16,024 bases of DNA from Chloromonas sp. AAM2 (taxonomy: Eukaryota; Chlorophyta; Chlorophyceae; Chlamydomonadales; Chlamydomonadaceae), in NCBI GenBank assembly GCA_004335635.1, contig QAXH01006365.1, positions 1,272 through 17,295 on the forward strand, given 5' to 3'. Under the pieces are notes generated by a model that saw only the letters and a program-made list of their open reading frames with translations, searched no databases and was not told where the DNA came from. This document shows, piece after piece, positions 1 to 11,110 of this stretch. The position numbers and the translations under genes were made by a program. Positions within the stretch are counted from its first letter, which is position 1. Every line of letters begins with the position of its first letter.

Positions 1-2744
1 CGACATTCACTTTCTCACAACATCGCTATCTTATTCACAAATCGCTTCCACTGCCTGTCGTGTTCGCTTATGCATTGCTTGCCTCTGGATCCACAAGATC
101 CATTGCTGTTAGATGAGAGCGCCCTTTCAGTGCCAACTGTAAAGTAGAGACGCTCACATGCGTCGTAACACGATGCATGGTAATACGCATATGGTAATAC
201 GATGCGTGTGAGCCACCAGACTTCCAGCGCAAGGTGAAGACAAGCTGACAGCTTGTGGGTGCGCACATGCATTTACTTGGAAGCGTTGGTTTTGGTTTGG
301 CGTGTTCGCAACCTGTGTCGTGGCATGGGTTGTTGAGCCCCGCGGAGAGGTTGGTTTTTGTATGGCGACTGGGGCCAACCATTCGTTGGCTGCTGACAGT
401 AGCCTTGACCTAGTCCCATGTTTGTCTTAACGAGCTCACATCAGGGGAAGGCGGCCACGGAGCTTGCTCACCCAAGAAGGGGCTGGAGTGCATTTCGCCC
501 GCATCTCCCTGTGAGTGTTCACTAAGCAGGGCTTGAGACACAAGTTCAAGTGCATCATGTGAGCGTGAAGCTGGAGCGCATGCCAGCATAGTGGCTACAT
601 GCTGACTTTGTGTTTGGCTGTTGCAGTCGAGCAGCATTGTGGACATCTGGCGGAGCTGCATACCATGCCTAGAAAATTTCATGGCTGACTTGTTTTTCTG
701 TCAGTCTTTTGAACAAACAAGACAGTAGCATCAACTGATTGCAGCCATTGCTGTTCAAGTCTAGTTTGTACTAACCGCAAGCAGTGTGCTGGCAGACAGC
801 CCTGTATTCAATGCCATGCATGAACATGTGTGTAGGGCTTGTGCCAGAAGTTCGCTGTACAAACCCCTCCTTTAAAAGCCCCAGGCATTGTTGCAGAGAA
901 GACGAGCTTTCACCTTTCTTGCCAAGGTGCCGTGCAACTGCATGTGCGTGGCTTGTTCAGTCAATGAGTTATTGTATAGAATGTGAACCTGGGTGGTGGT
1001 TGTTGATGTTAGCCTAGCATCAAAAACAGAGATACGCAACTCACGGAAAGTGGTTCATCAATGGCTGAGCTTAGTCACTTGCACACGCACGCAGAAACAC
1101 AATTACAGCTGAAGAGGCCTAGTATTCGAAATCGATCCTGCAGCATAATCTTTGCCAGAGCGCTGCTTGCAAGCACTGGTATGATGGTTATGACATCATG
1201 TTTGGCGAGCTCGGTCATGTTGCTGTTCTGTTAACGAACCTAGAGAAACAGTTGCCAAAGATGTGTGCAGAAGCCCTGCATGAGACAAAAAAATCCCCAC
1301 CCAAGTCTGATGAAATGGGTCCCATCCCCCAAAGGCAGCAGGCCGCTGGCAAGGTGCCTCAGCCTTGCCCCCTGGGGGGGAAGCATTCACTGGCATGTTC
1401 TCACAGGCTCTCGTGTCTTTAGCTACACACGTACCTGCCTCGCTCCTTGGCACAATCAGGCAAGCACTACATCTCGTCAACCAGGCTCAACAATGCATGA
1501 GTGCATGCTTTCCAGCAGGCTGGTGTACCCGTGCAGATAGCTCACCCTGGTCAGCGTCTGCGTCTTTCCGCTTCTCTTTGTGCTGATTGCAACGTGTTGC
1601 CGTGCAGTTGCAGGCATCGCGTTGTCCAAAGACGGTGAGATTCCTGGAACAACAAATGTTTACAAAAGAGTAACATTTTGCGCGATCTCAACTGGTAACA
1701 TAGCAAACGATCAGCAGAGCAAGTCAAAAGCATATTGAACCAATAAAGCGCATACCGACAGAATCTGAATCGATCACAGAATAGAAATGAGTAAACAGAA
1801 GTAGCAACAGAAGCATTCGCCTGACCTATGCTGGATCAAAAAGGGAGCGTTAAACTGCAAATGCCGGACAGCAATCTGGCAGATCATAACAGCAGATAAA
1901 GCAAAGAATCACAAGCAGCAGAACCGATCATGAACCGATCACAAGAGGGGAGGGACTCCAACCCGTCCAACCTACATGTGAAGGGGATTGCGACACACCG
2001 TCAGAGAACAAACTCCCTGGTCCCGAGCAAGGCCAGAGCTGTGCCAGCCACAGTGGGGTTGACACAGAATAGAACCGAGTAATTTGGCCATCAGCCTGAG
2101 TCAATAGCAAACAGAAAATTCGCCTGACCTATGCCGGATCAAAAAGGGAGCATTGAACGAAATTGCAGCAAAGTGCGGTGCAAAGTCAAGCTTGTGAACT
2201 CACCTCGCTTCATCCTGCTCAATAATGGAAGTCAAGTTCTTGACACATGTACATTTATGTTCTCTCAGAAGCCACTCTTGCCACGTGCTGATCACATGCA
2301 GTAATCGTTTAGGTGCAATGGTTCTGCCAACAGACAAAAACCTCCGTTAAAGTGTTCAATCCATTGTGTTTTCCGTTGCCAACGCACACACTGCAAGCAT
2401 CAGCAGTCCAGCCATGCTTGTTCAGGCATTTGCTGCCATGGATCGCACGTGCGCTGTCATGAGGACAGGCGACATGCCTCAGTCATACCCCCTGCAACAG
2501 GGACAACAGGAATCCCTCCTGCCACTTCTACCCCTCTCACTCACTCTCACTGTTTCTGGCAAACACATCCCACTTACTTCTGCGGGGTCATCTTGAAAAA
2601 GCACGTGCGTGTGACAACACACTAACCCACTAACGCAACTACCAGGCGTCTGCACTTCACCACCCCAAAGCAACAGCCTTCGGCACAGCGCAAACCAACA
2701 GACCCTGGTCAGACCACCCAAACCTGGTGGCTGCCTCCGTTCAA
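1..2744. other. Left flank with no recognisable gene
   Basis: No open frame here resembles a protein family I know, and none shows convincing splice-linked exons. All open frames are short (under about 100 codons) and overlap on both strands. The stretch is probably intergenic and may include the 3' UTR of the protease gene that ends at 2745 on the minus strand. I found no TTACA (TGTAA read on the minus strand) between about 2100 and 2745; the nearest, at 1660-1664, is over 1 kb from the stop. The only clear structure is the diverged direct repeat at 1775-1855 and 2063-2158, plus a small cluster of near-repeats around 157-210 in which an 11-base unit (atggtaatacg) occurs twice. Confidence 0.5.
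1775..2158 (+). repeat. Diverged direct repeat pair, about 290-300 bases apart
   Basis: Copy 1 spans 1775-1855 and copy 2 spans 2063-2158. Both begin with cacagaatagaa, continue with gagtaa, and end in a shared 41-base block (1815-1855 and 2118-2158) that I count as differing at only three positions. The middle differs in length by about 15 bases. The arrangement could be an old tandem duplication of a roughly 290-base unit or the remnants of a dispersed element. No coding capacity, terminal inverted repeats or target-site duplications were seen. Confidence 0.7.
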
Positions 2745-5700
2745 TCATCCACCTGGGTTGTCAAAGTCAACCACATCTGACACATGCAAATTACACGCAG
2801 CGCCCATCCACTCAATCGAGCAAGCACACTTGCCATTCGGAAGGCAGTCCCCATTCACACACGGCTTGGCACAAGGCTTCAGGGATTTGCATATGGTGCT
2901 CACGGCGTCTGCCGTTGCAGGACACGAAATGCTTGCCCCCACGGGGTCACTGGAGGGATACAAGGCTTGCCCTGCCGGGCACACCTTCAGCCCCGAACTT
3001 CCATCAGACACGTGCACGACGGAACCGCAGGCGGTAGGGAAGCACCCGCCACGCCGGCTGGTTTCATCCGACGCCCAAGCAAAGCAGCGAGATGTCGGGC
3101 CGTACGACCCACCAAACCCGGTGAGCCGCACGGGAATGGGCCCCGCCGTTGCCACTGCTGCTGCAGCTGCCTCATCACATGGTATGGCAGGGCGCAGAAC
3201 ACGGCAGCCGTCCGTGAACGGGTTGACGGGCCCGCAGATGGCCGGAGTGGAGACCGACTGGCAGGCGTTGTTCTTTGAAGCATCGGCTGAGCAGTAGTGC
3301 TGCCCTGTGGACAGGATGCACCAAGGAGTGCAGACTGACTGTGGACTGATTGTGGCAGCAACGCCCTTCTCCCACAGCAACCGTGATAAGCTTGTCATCA
3401 AACATCATCTCTTGCGAGTACCAGAGCACCAAGGACCAATCACAAGCATGGATGCACCAGGCTCTGGTGCGCCTTCATGAGTGTCGGCTATGTGAACGAG
3501 CCATGTGATGCACGTGAGGGCGAGTGGCCATGTGGGGTATGGCATTGCTCCGACTCATCTGGCTGCTCACGTGGGTATTTGTCCTGGTAGTCCTGTCAGG
3601 TAGCGCATACGACATATGCGACTGCAAATGATGATGAAGGTATGATACTCCGGTGTGTTTGGCTTCTCACCTGGGTATTTGCTCTGATAGTCCTGGCAGG
3701 TGGTGGAGGGCAGTTCACAGCCAGTGGGCAGCCGGCCGTTCAATGGCTGCACATAGCGCCAGCGGGGACGGTACCAGCCGGTGTCCTGTAGGGCCCCCAG
3801 GGTCAGGCCAGTGACGCGGGCCCGCATGCCGTACTGCTGCAGAGGGCCCATCAGATCCTGCAAGCAAGGGCCAATGAGCTCATTTATGCAGGCTTTAGGT
3901 GTTTGTCACTGGTTCTGGTCGAGCAGACTGAGGTGGGGTGGGGTGGTCAGGTCAGTCGATGGGACATACACGCTAGAGTGTAATCCTGGACATGGATGTT
4001 TGCATGGTCGTGTGCATGGAGGGGTAACAGTACAAGAAGCACCACGTGCAGTGATAGTGGATGACTGGCAACAGTATCTGTGTGTTTTGAACGTGGCACT
4101 GGTCTGCCGCCCTCCACACCAACCTGATAGAAGAGACGGAACTCAAAGTGCTGCAACGCTTGACCGTCTCCCCCCTCATTCTCCAGCTGAGCTCCTGGCA
4201 GTGACTGGCAACCCAGCAGCATCTGGGCCTGCTGTGTCACAAAGGGGGTGGCCAAGTAGCTCACATCGCCCACCGTAGTCACCGGAGCAACGTAAGGCTC
4301 GCCTGTGTTGGAGTCTATGAAGTACTCCCAGTAGGAAGCAAGGAAGCCCAAGGCGTGAACAAGTTCGTGGACCACTGTATCCACTATCTGGTTGCCCAGG
4401 GTGGTCACTGGTGATGGGAGGCCTGCACTAGACAAGGTGGCTGAGGCGGCTGGCGAGCCGGCAGGCGGCTGGCGGGTGGCTGAACCTGTCTGGCTGGCAC
4501 TGCTGGCTGCAAGCTTGCGGTTGGCTTTTGATCGCTGCAAGAATGATCGATGCGGGTCTACTCTGGCCTCAAGCGCTCGTCTTTCCTTGATTTCTGGCTC
4601 ATCTGGCTCGTCCTTGCTCCCCTCCTGGCCATGCAGATGCCCTGGTGTGCCAATGCTATTCCCTGCCCCTGCCAAGTCAGACCCACCCACAGCATTCGTT
4701 GCACCTGCTGTCAAATCCCAAGGCACTACATTCAACTCAACCAGGTCGGTTGTTGGTTCATGGCCAACCAGCCGCCTGCCAACTGCCGCAGCAGCAGCCC
4801 CACCGTAAGTACCAGAGACGTTTGGATTTGAGCTACTGGCGCTTGTCTGCTGCCAGGCAGCGGCATCTCCATTAAATGCGCCGCTGCATAGGTTGATGGA
4901 CCCCAGGGTGGGCCGGTGTGTGGCGGTGTCAAAGTCACATGCAGTGCTGAACCCAATCACGCCGTCTGCGCACAAGCAAGGCATGGACGCAACGCCCGGT
5001 CAGGCCACGAGGACTATCACCATCACCCCGAGTCACCAGGCTGTCATGACGTCCATCACTGGCTATGCTACGGTCTGATTGCCTAAAAAATATGTCTCCT
5101 GTTGAAGCACAAATTCAGTGGCTTGGACTGCACAGTTCTGTCCCCATGATGGGCTTGGCGGCCTATGACGAAACGCAACCAACTCAACACCATCACCACA
5201 GCCACACACGTTGGCATAATCGCTGCATGCCTGCCTTGACACCACCACAACACGCCCACCTCGGCAGCCCTCATGGTTGAAGTCTGAGGTGACAAAGAGC
5301 AGGTAGTCAGTGTTGTCCTGACCTGCCCCTCGGCCAGCAAACAGGTTGAAAGGGATCTTGGCAGCCTCACAGGTGGTCTGCTGCGGCCTGACATACAGAG
5401 GGCCGGGCTTTGGCTCAAGTATCTGTGGGCAGATTGGGCGAGGAGGCAGGAAGAGCTGCCCTCACACCCTTGACAGTGTGGCTATTAGAAGTGGGATGCA
5501 GTGGTTGGCTGCTTGTGCACGCTGGAATGACATGCCGGGTGGCGTGCAGGACGTATTTTGTCAGGCAGGGGTACATGTCAGGCAGGGGTAGGCTGTGGAT
5601 TAAGCTGCACTTGGGGATCGAACAACATGCGGAATCAATAAAGTGAGGCGCACTGATCTTGGTGAGTTGAATGCGGCTGTCGATGAGGTGAATGTGGCAG

Positions 5701-6602
5701 CTGCTTTGTCTGAACGAAGCATCTTCCTGCAGGCAGCCTGACTGCAGCTGTGTGCAGCATGTGTCCATTTGCATGCTCATGCCAGCTCACCTGGATGTAC
5801 TTCTGTATGACACCAACTGCCACATCCACTGTAGCCCGTACTGCAGCTACTTGAGAGGCAGTGAGAGACTCGTTGAGCTGGTAGAAGACTGAAATTCGAA
5901 TGGTGGCTGCTAGGCTGGACTGCAGACCTCGCCTTTTAGGGCGTGCCCCGCCTGTAGTGTTCCGTCTGTAAGCCTGGAATGCTTGTATGTGCTTCAGCTG
6001 CCGTGCTGCAACCCTGGCGTGCCCAGAAGGAGGGTCGTCTGAGCCTCCTGCCAGGTCTGGTACGTCATGCCTCGCCTCATTTGAAAGCCTCAGGGGCTCT
6101 TGCTTCCCTTGTCCCACGCCATGTGCTGGTAGGCGTGCTTGAGGGTGCAATTGCTGGTATTCTTGGTCATGGGCGTAGGCAGCACTCAAGGCCACCACAC
6201 CTACGTGGTTGCCGAAACACGTTGCGGAAGTTAGGCAGCGAGTACTCAAATGGCCCGACAACGGTGCGAGTAACTTGACATGTAAATTGCTCCGTAATGA
6301 TTTCAGAGCTCGTATTGACCGGAACATGGAGGATGTGTTGCTACGACTCCGCCCGGCGGGCTCATTGTACGTGCTCGCAAATCAAAGGGCTGCCAGTGTC
6401 GAATCGTGATTGCTGGGCTTCGGAGCTGAGTGCAATAACAAGACAAATCCCAAGAGTCAGACACTTTTGCAAGCGCCTTAGTTCCCTAAGAAGCTCAGTC
6501 TTTGAGACACCCAGTCGCACATGGCCATTGTCACTGCTTACCTGCCAGTAGCACTGCTGCAGCCCATCTGTTAACTCTGACCTCAATCTTTTCGGTCTTC
6601 AT
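2745..6602 (-). CDS. Leishmanolysin-like (peptidase family M8) secreted zinc metallopeptidase, six exons
   Basis: Predicted secreted or surface zinc endopeptidase of 740 residues. Coding exons, in order of transcription: 6602-6542, 6200-5791, 5422-5260, 4965-4124, 3857-3671 and 3304-2745; all phases match. Residues 1-30 form a signal peptide (basic start, then WAAAVLLAG/VVALSAAYA) split by intron 1, with likely cleavage before HDQEYQQ. A propeptide-like stretch leads to the catalytic domain (IRISVFYQLNESLT, KYIQ). The zinc motif HELVHALGF has ligands H411 and H415 and catalytic E412. The third ligand is probably H484 in QALQHFEF, and the Met-turn is at about M495 in DLMGPL. DTGWY (about 517-521) is the usual conserved block. 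The C-terminus is Cys-rich and ends in an EGF-like module (Cys 699, 703, 708, 714, 716, 725). About 140 extra residues precede the zinc helix. Introns 5 (366 bases) and 1 (341 bases) are noncoding. The substrate is unknown. HExxHxxGF fits M8 rather than gametolysin (M11, QExxHxxGxxH). The stop could be replaced by a further 3' exon, but none was seen. Family is near certain; the exon 1 choice is about 75% sure. Confidence 0.9.
3561..3700 (-). repeat. Duplicated exon 5 end and splice donor in the protease gene
   Basis: Bases 3661-3700, covering the last bases of exon 5 and its GTGAGA donor, are repeated at 3561-3600 with a 100-base offset and six mismatches over 40 bases. Read on the minus strand, the copy still encodes QDYQDKYP, against QDYQSKYP in the exon, and keeps a good donor (GTGAGC, revcomp of 3565-3570). 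Using the distal donor would lengthen exon 5 by 100 bases and break the frame into exon 6, so the copy is probably a decoy or a relic of a tandem duplication. Confidence 0.75.
6542..6602 (-). other. First coding exon of the M8 protease (split signal peptide)
   Basis: This 61-base exon was inferred because the second exon needs one leading base and lacks a start and n-region. It has an ATG at 6602, 20 codons beginning MKTEKIEV, a hydrophobic run AAAVLLA, one extra G, then a GTAAGC donor at 6541-6536. The acceptor TAG at 6203-6201 supplies GT to complete a Gly codon, and the frame then reads VVALSAAYA followed by HDQEY. The joined segment is a textbook signal peptide. The alternative is translation from an in-frame ATG at 6327 within the second open frame, but that N-terminus has no signal-like core at its start, which is unusual for this family. 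Confidence 0.75.
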
Positions 6603-8088
6603 TCATCGACCCATGAGAACACGCTCGTACAAATGAATTTGCGGTTGGCGTCCCAAAATGAGACAATAATAGCGAGCGCAGGTCGTGAATCGGATTCCCA
6701 TGAGATTATTCAGGGGACGAGCGCTCGGTTTGAGCGGTTACGCCGGCAACTACGCAAGCACCAGCGGTTGACCGGCTTGGACGACTACTACTCAACGTAG
6801 GCAGGATGGAGTATGAACGCCTGTGTTTGTGCGCAGCTCTGGAGAAGTCTTTCGTACAACATTGCGCCTTCTTTCACAGGTCATTATTGCGCAACAGCCA
6901 CCCACCGCCGACATGGTCCGCATAGGTCAAACGTGTTCTGCTCGTGTGTTGTGTCAACCTATTTCTTGACTGCGTTCTCGAACTCATATGTGTATGTGAT
7001 TTCTGGTGATTATCATAATCTGTTCAGTCAAAGTCAGGTATTTGGAGGACAGTGAATGGCAGGGAAGGAACAAGAAGCTGTTGTTCACAATCCACCAGTT
7101 GATATTGAAGGCTTGCCTAGCCGAAAGGCTGGTTGTGGAACAGACGGACTGTGTATGTATATATGAACAGTGTATGCCTTCATTATGCCTTCATAGGTCG
7201 GTCAATGAGCTCTCCTCTGCTTTGTACAGGAGCTTGTTTCTCGCTCCTCGGCTTGGTCCGTGCAGTTCATTTTGCATGTGCAATCTTCTGACTAAAGTCT
7301 TGTCGTGCTTTGTCCATGCGCTGTCCTTGGGAATACCAGCCAGCTGGGCCACACAAAAAAACGATGTTGGCCATGAGGCACACAGGCGTGCTCAATGCAG
7401 CAGGGGTGGAGTGACAGATGGGCTATGGGGAAGGGTGGACCACACTTTAGATTTCACACCTCCATGCACTTGTCAGACCACTTGCAATGCAGGTTGATGA
7501 TCGCAGCGTGCTCGACACGCCTCTCAGGGTTAGGCGAGTTAGTAACTACATCTCAGAGTTACTCTCGGGCATTGTCCCAGAAGTGGCAAACATCTGATTT
7601 TACAGAGGGCCACTGAGCACGAGCAAGCAGACTACGATTGGGATGCCGTGACGACGTCGCCACTCCAAAGCCTACAGGTCGTGCGATATTACACCAGTCA
7701 GACCAAACCTGGTAAAACAACCCTACGGGCGCCTACAACTCCCTCGAATCTGTCCCTCACACACTCGCTCATGTTTCTGACTTCTTCTCAGTTGCCCAAC
7801 TCCCACTCCCACTCACTCTCGCAATTCTGATCCACACGAGGACACAGGCCCTCGACCACAGCCAAAGCAACACTGAACAAGGCGTTCCAGACAAGCACGA
7901 GCTGTCAACTTTGAAGCAAACAGCACATGCAGTGACTGACAATCCAAGAGCCCCGCCTGCACCCGTTCATTAGCACACAGCTACAAGTCATCCTGCCACA
8001 GTCCCAACACCAGTCCAAGTGAGCTAGCGCCCATTCACCGACTACCGCTCAGGCATCCCACACACGCAGTTCAAAAGCCTGCAAGTAG
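6603..8088. other. Intergenic region between the protease 5' end and the RSP3 3' end
   Basis: This holds the upstream flank of the minus-strand protease gene and the downstream flank of minus-strand RSP3. No protein family is recognisable. The longest frame (7006-7497, plus strand) starts at a GTG and looks like chance. An 11-base unit, tatgccttcat, is perfectly tandem at 7173-7194. Short CT/CA-rich low-complexity sequence lies around 7750-7830. A 15-base word at 6764-6778 recurs at the right edge of the window (15910-15924). Confidence 0.5.
7600..7693 (-). terminator. Candidate poly(A) signals for RSP3 (TGTAA on the minus strand)
   Basis: TTACA on the plus strand, that is TGTAA on the minus strand, occurs at 7689-7693 and 7600-7604, about 400 and 490 bases after the RSP3 stop codon. 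TGTAA is the usual polyadenylation signal in chlorophycean algae, where 3' UTRs of several hundred bases are common. A five-base word occurs often by chance, so the assignment is tentative. Confidence 0.35.
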
Positions 8089-11000
8089 TTACTGGGGAGG
8101 TGCTACAAACAAGGGGTTTGCAGCGTATGACTGCTCTCCGAGGGCATGAATCGCCAGCGCCTGCACCAACCCATCCTTTGTCACGAGCGCCTTGTCCAAC
8201 ATGGTACTGAGCACGTCCTGGTCAGTCACAACCTTGGGCTCAGGCTTGATGACCGCCTCAACTGCCTTGGCCACCTCGGCTTCCACATCCACCATGGACT
8301 CATCCAAGGTTGTGGGCTCAGGTGCGTCTGCCTGGCCCTCGGCACCCTCCTCGCCCTCGCCCTCGCCCTCGCCTGCTGCTGCTGCAGCCTCTGCTGCCTG
8401 TGCACGCAGCTCTTCCAGCCGAGCGGCCTGCACAACAGGACACCAGGCAACGGCATCAGACAACCAGCTATGCCATCGAGGTATTGCCAGTCATTTCTGG
8501 CGTTGAGTGGTGCCATGGCCGCCAATTTCGAACAATGGCTATGAATGCCTGGCGACAGAATGGCAGCACTGAGAGGCGCCATCGGCCGGCTACTCGCGTG
8601 TAATCAAAACCACACCTAATACTGCTACTCAGTGCTGTCTGCTCACCTGGTCGGCCGCCTTGGCCTCCACCTCCGTCCGTGCTGCTTCCCCAGCGGCTGC
8701 CTTAGCCGCCTCATACGCCGCCTCTGCCTCTGCCTCGGCAGCACTGACCAGCTCCGAACGCACCTCTTCAATCTGCACACAGAAGCAAGGGTATGCAAAA
8801 ACATGTTGATTGCCTGTGTGCATGTGGACAGTGTGCATTTACCGCCTCTTCCCGGAGCAGAGAATGCATGTGCTCGACGTAAACCGCGAGGCCAAGTGTA
8901 GTTCCACTTGCACTTACCGCTTCTGCTGATGCGATCTGCGGCTGTAGTTCTCCAAGGATGAAGGTTGCCTTGGCCTTGACCTCTTCCAGCTCCGCGGCCT
9001 CCGCTGCGGCCTTGAGCTCTGCCTGTTTGGCAGCCCAGGCAGCAGCGGCGTTCGCCTCCGCGACCACCCGCTCGGCTGCCTCCGCCCGCGTGTGCGCAAG
9101 TGCTGCTGCCGCGTCCTGCACAAGCCGTTTGACCACCTGCCGCGCGATGACTCCCTGCTGGAGGTAACCGACCGCCTGCTCCTTTAGCCACGGCATGAAG
9201 CTATCCTCCACCTCCTTCAGAACGGGATCGTAGAAAACGCCTGCGGTTTGGAGCCGGTCGAACACGCTGGTAACGATGCCGGAAAGGTAGCCGCGCGCAA
9301 AGGTCGACGCTGCGACCTTTTGGCGGACAACCTTCTCCCGCTCCACACGGTCGCGCCCTTGCGCCAGCCGCCGCTCCTTCTCCTCATGCTGACGCTTTTC
9401 AGCCTCCTCCATGCGTTGTGTTTCAACAAGCGCTGCGTTGCGATCCTGCTCAAACTTCTCCCGCTGGGCGCGCATGGCTGCGAGCTCCTCTTCCTCTAGC
9501 ACCTCCATTAAGCCTTGCTCCAGCACCTTGCCCACAAGCACCTCCAAGATGGGCTCAACCTCCATGTCAAAGTCGAACAAGTCCCCTGTGCACAATGCGA
9601 GACGTGTAACACCGTGGTGCGCAGGGTAACATGATGGTGGTCTTGAAGCATAATGGTTCGTGATGCGTCCCAGATACCAACCCGCTCCAGAATATAACTG
9701 GCAAATCACAGCACTGATGCAGGCAGAGTGTGGCCAACCCTCCTGGCGGCAGCATACAGCACAGCAGGTCGCATTTCTCTCTCAGGCACGGCCTACAGTG
9801 CTGCAGGCAACAGCAATGGCCACGCTCACAACACTGCCACCCAGAACTTCAATCCAGCCTGGTGCAGACATGGCACTTGGAAGGACTCACCATTTTCAAT
9901 CTGCGTCACTGCATCAACGCCAGTCTTCTGCGGGATGAACAGGGGCGTGGGCGGGCGGTCCAAGAAGGCGTCTGTCTGCGTCTGCGTCTCCACCTCCGGT
10001 ACAAGATCAGTCAGCTCTTCCAAGTAGGTATCGGTCTGAATGTCAATGTGGCGGCGGCCATCCACCGCCTCTGGAGTCCTTGGAGGTGCAGGCCGGGTGG
10101 TCTTCTTTTTCCTGCAGAGAAACGTAAGTCACAAGGTCAGCCCTGACGCAGGCGCACATGCTCGTTTTCTCCTCAATGACCCTGCTCAACGCTTGTTTAC
10201 CTCGAACAAGGCATCTGCAAGAGCATGACTCTGCCCCTGCTTGGTTGCACCGCCTGTCTGCACTGAGGTGGCCGAACACGCTCTGAGTCACTGGCTACAA
10301 CTCGCTGGTGGCTTGCACAACCAGGCCGAAGCAACCACGTGCAAGCTGCTTTACATGTCCGCGGTTTCCTGTGCGTGTCCCTGCTGCTGGATGCACCAAC
10401 TGCATCCTGGATGCACAGCCTGGACAGCCATCAACCTGGACTGCTCCCATCATAATAAATGCCATAAATTGCTTCTAGCTGTGCTGTTGAGGCTGAGCTT
10501 CGTCCTGATGTACGCACTCTTGCCTGGTAAGCAGCGGTCAGCGCTGCCTAAGGCATGTCTATTTTTGCCAGCATGGCGCCCTGGGCATGGTCCGTTGTCA
10601 GGGACGCATGCATGTATGTATGCCAGCATGCTGGTTGGAGCCTGGCACCCTTGCTTCAGACTAGTGTTCTTGCCCAGACACGGGCGACTCACAAGGATGC
10701 TGTGGCCTTCTTCTCAGTCATTGCCAAGTCCGCCACTGGCAAAATCCTTGCGGCATACGTGTTGCCGCGGACCACCCGCCTGTCGAACATGATGTTGGTT
10801 GTGTACAGAGACGCATCCTCCTCGCGATACTGCATGCAAGCAGCCATTGGTAGATTCTTGAAGCCGGCATCGTCATCGCAGGTGATTGTACGTGCTACAG
10901 CTCTGCTGAGACTCACAATCTATAAACTGACATGGTGCATGCCTGTAAGCTGAATTAAGGTAGCGCGTTTAACAGAAGCTGTCTACTTAAAATGAAGCGC

Positions 11001-11110
11001 GTGATTGCACTGCTGCTGTGCTCCCCGCGCACCTTTGCCTTCCGCTGCTGTACTGCTTTGGGTTCCGCAGCGTGGGTGTACAGCTGCTGCTGTGCCTGTG
11101 CTGAAACCAT
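8089..11110 (-). CDS. RSP3: Radial spoke protein 3, complete, six exons
   Basis: Core stalk protein of the axonemal radial spoke. It docks the spoke to doublet microtubules and acts as an A-kinase anchoring protein. Exons, in order of transcription: 11110-11033, 10829-10693, 10111-9891, 9585-8918, 8772-8647 and 8427-8089. All boundaries are GT-AG with matching phases and give 522 residues, against 516 that I recall for Chlamydomonas. Near-identical blocks include AQQQLYTHAAEPKAVQQR at the N-terminus, NIMFDRRVVRGNTYAARILP, VDGRRHIDIQTD and TQTDAFLDRPPTPLF. The amphipathic helix VEPILEVLVGKVLEQGLMEV (about residues 155-174) binds RIIa-domain spoke proteins such as RSP7 and RSP11. Long Ala/Glu-rich coiled coil follows (about 175-430), then a GEGEGEGEEG hinge and the conserved end VDVEAEVAKAVEAV through QALAIHALGEQSY. 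Exon 5 gives exactly the 42 residues expected from the Chlamydomonas alignment. Introns are 203, 581, 305, 145 and 219 bases, with no other genes inside. Start codon and identity are very secure. Confidence 0.97.
8842..8918 (-). other. RSP3: Paired in-frame 5' splice sites at the end of RSP3 exon 4
   Basis: The preferred donor GTAAGT begins at 8917, right after the codons for SAEA. A second donor, GTAAAT, begins at 8842 after an almost identical context (GAGGCG, versus GAAGCG at the first). The 75 bases between them are open in the same frame and would insert 25 residues ending in HSLLREEA. The first donor is favoured by its consensus and by the exact length match to Chlamydomonas RSP3. Confidence 0.6.

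Noticed and set aside
2758..3297. Long plus-strand frames opposite the protease last exon
   Set aside because: They are antisense shadows of the Cys-rich and EGF-like coding exon.
5083..5259. Continuation of protease exon 3 (RVVVVSRQACSDYANVC)
   Set aside because: The frame stays open past the donor at 5259, but the family pattern runs directly from HEGCR to DGVIGFSTACDF in the next exon, and the phases fit only that donor. The extra residues are intronic.
2745..6602. Gametolysin (M11) identity for the protease
   Set aside because: The active site is HELVHALGF, the M8 pattern, not QExxHxxGxxH. The GWY block and the downstream His also fit M8.
7006..7497. 163-codon plus-strand open frame in the intergenic region
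   Set aside because: It starts at GTG, has no family resemblance, no supporting splice structure and a composition like its surroundings. It is probably a chance frame.
8843..8872. 30-base microexon in RSP3 intron 4 (HMHSLLREEA)
   Set aside because: It is in phase, but the acceptor lacks a pyrimidine tract, and including it breaks the exact 42-residue match to Chlamydomonas RSP3. An alternative donor explains the open frame better.
8958..9167. Ala/Ser-rich plus-strand frames opposite RSP3
   Set aside because: They mirror the Ala/Glu-rich coiled-coil codons of RSP3 on the other strand.
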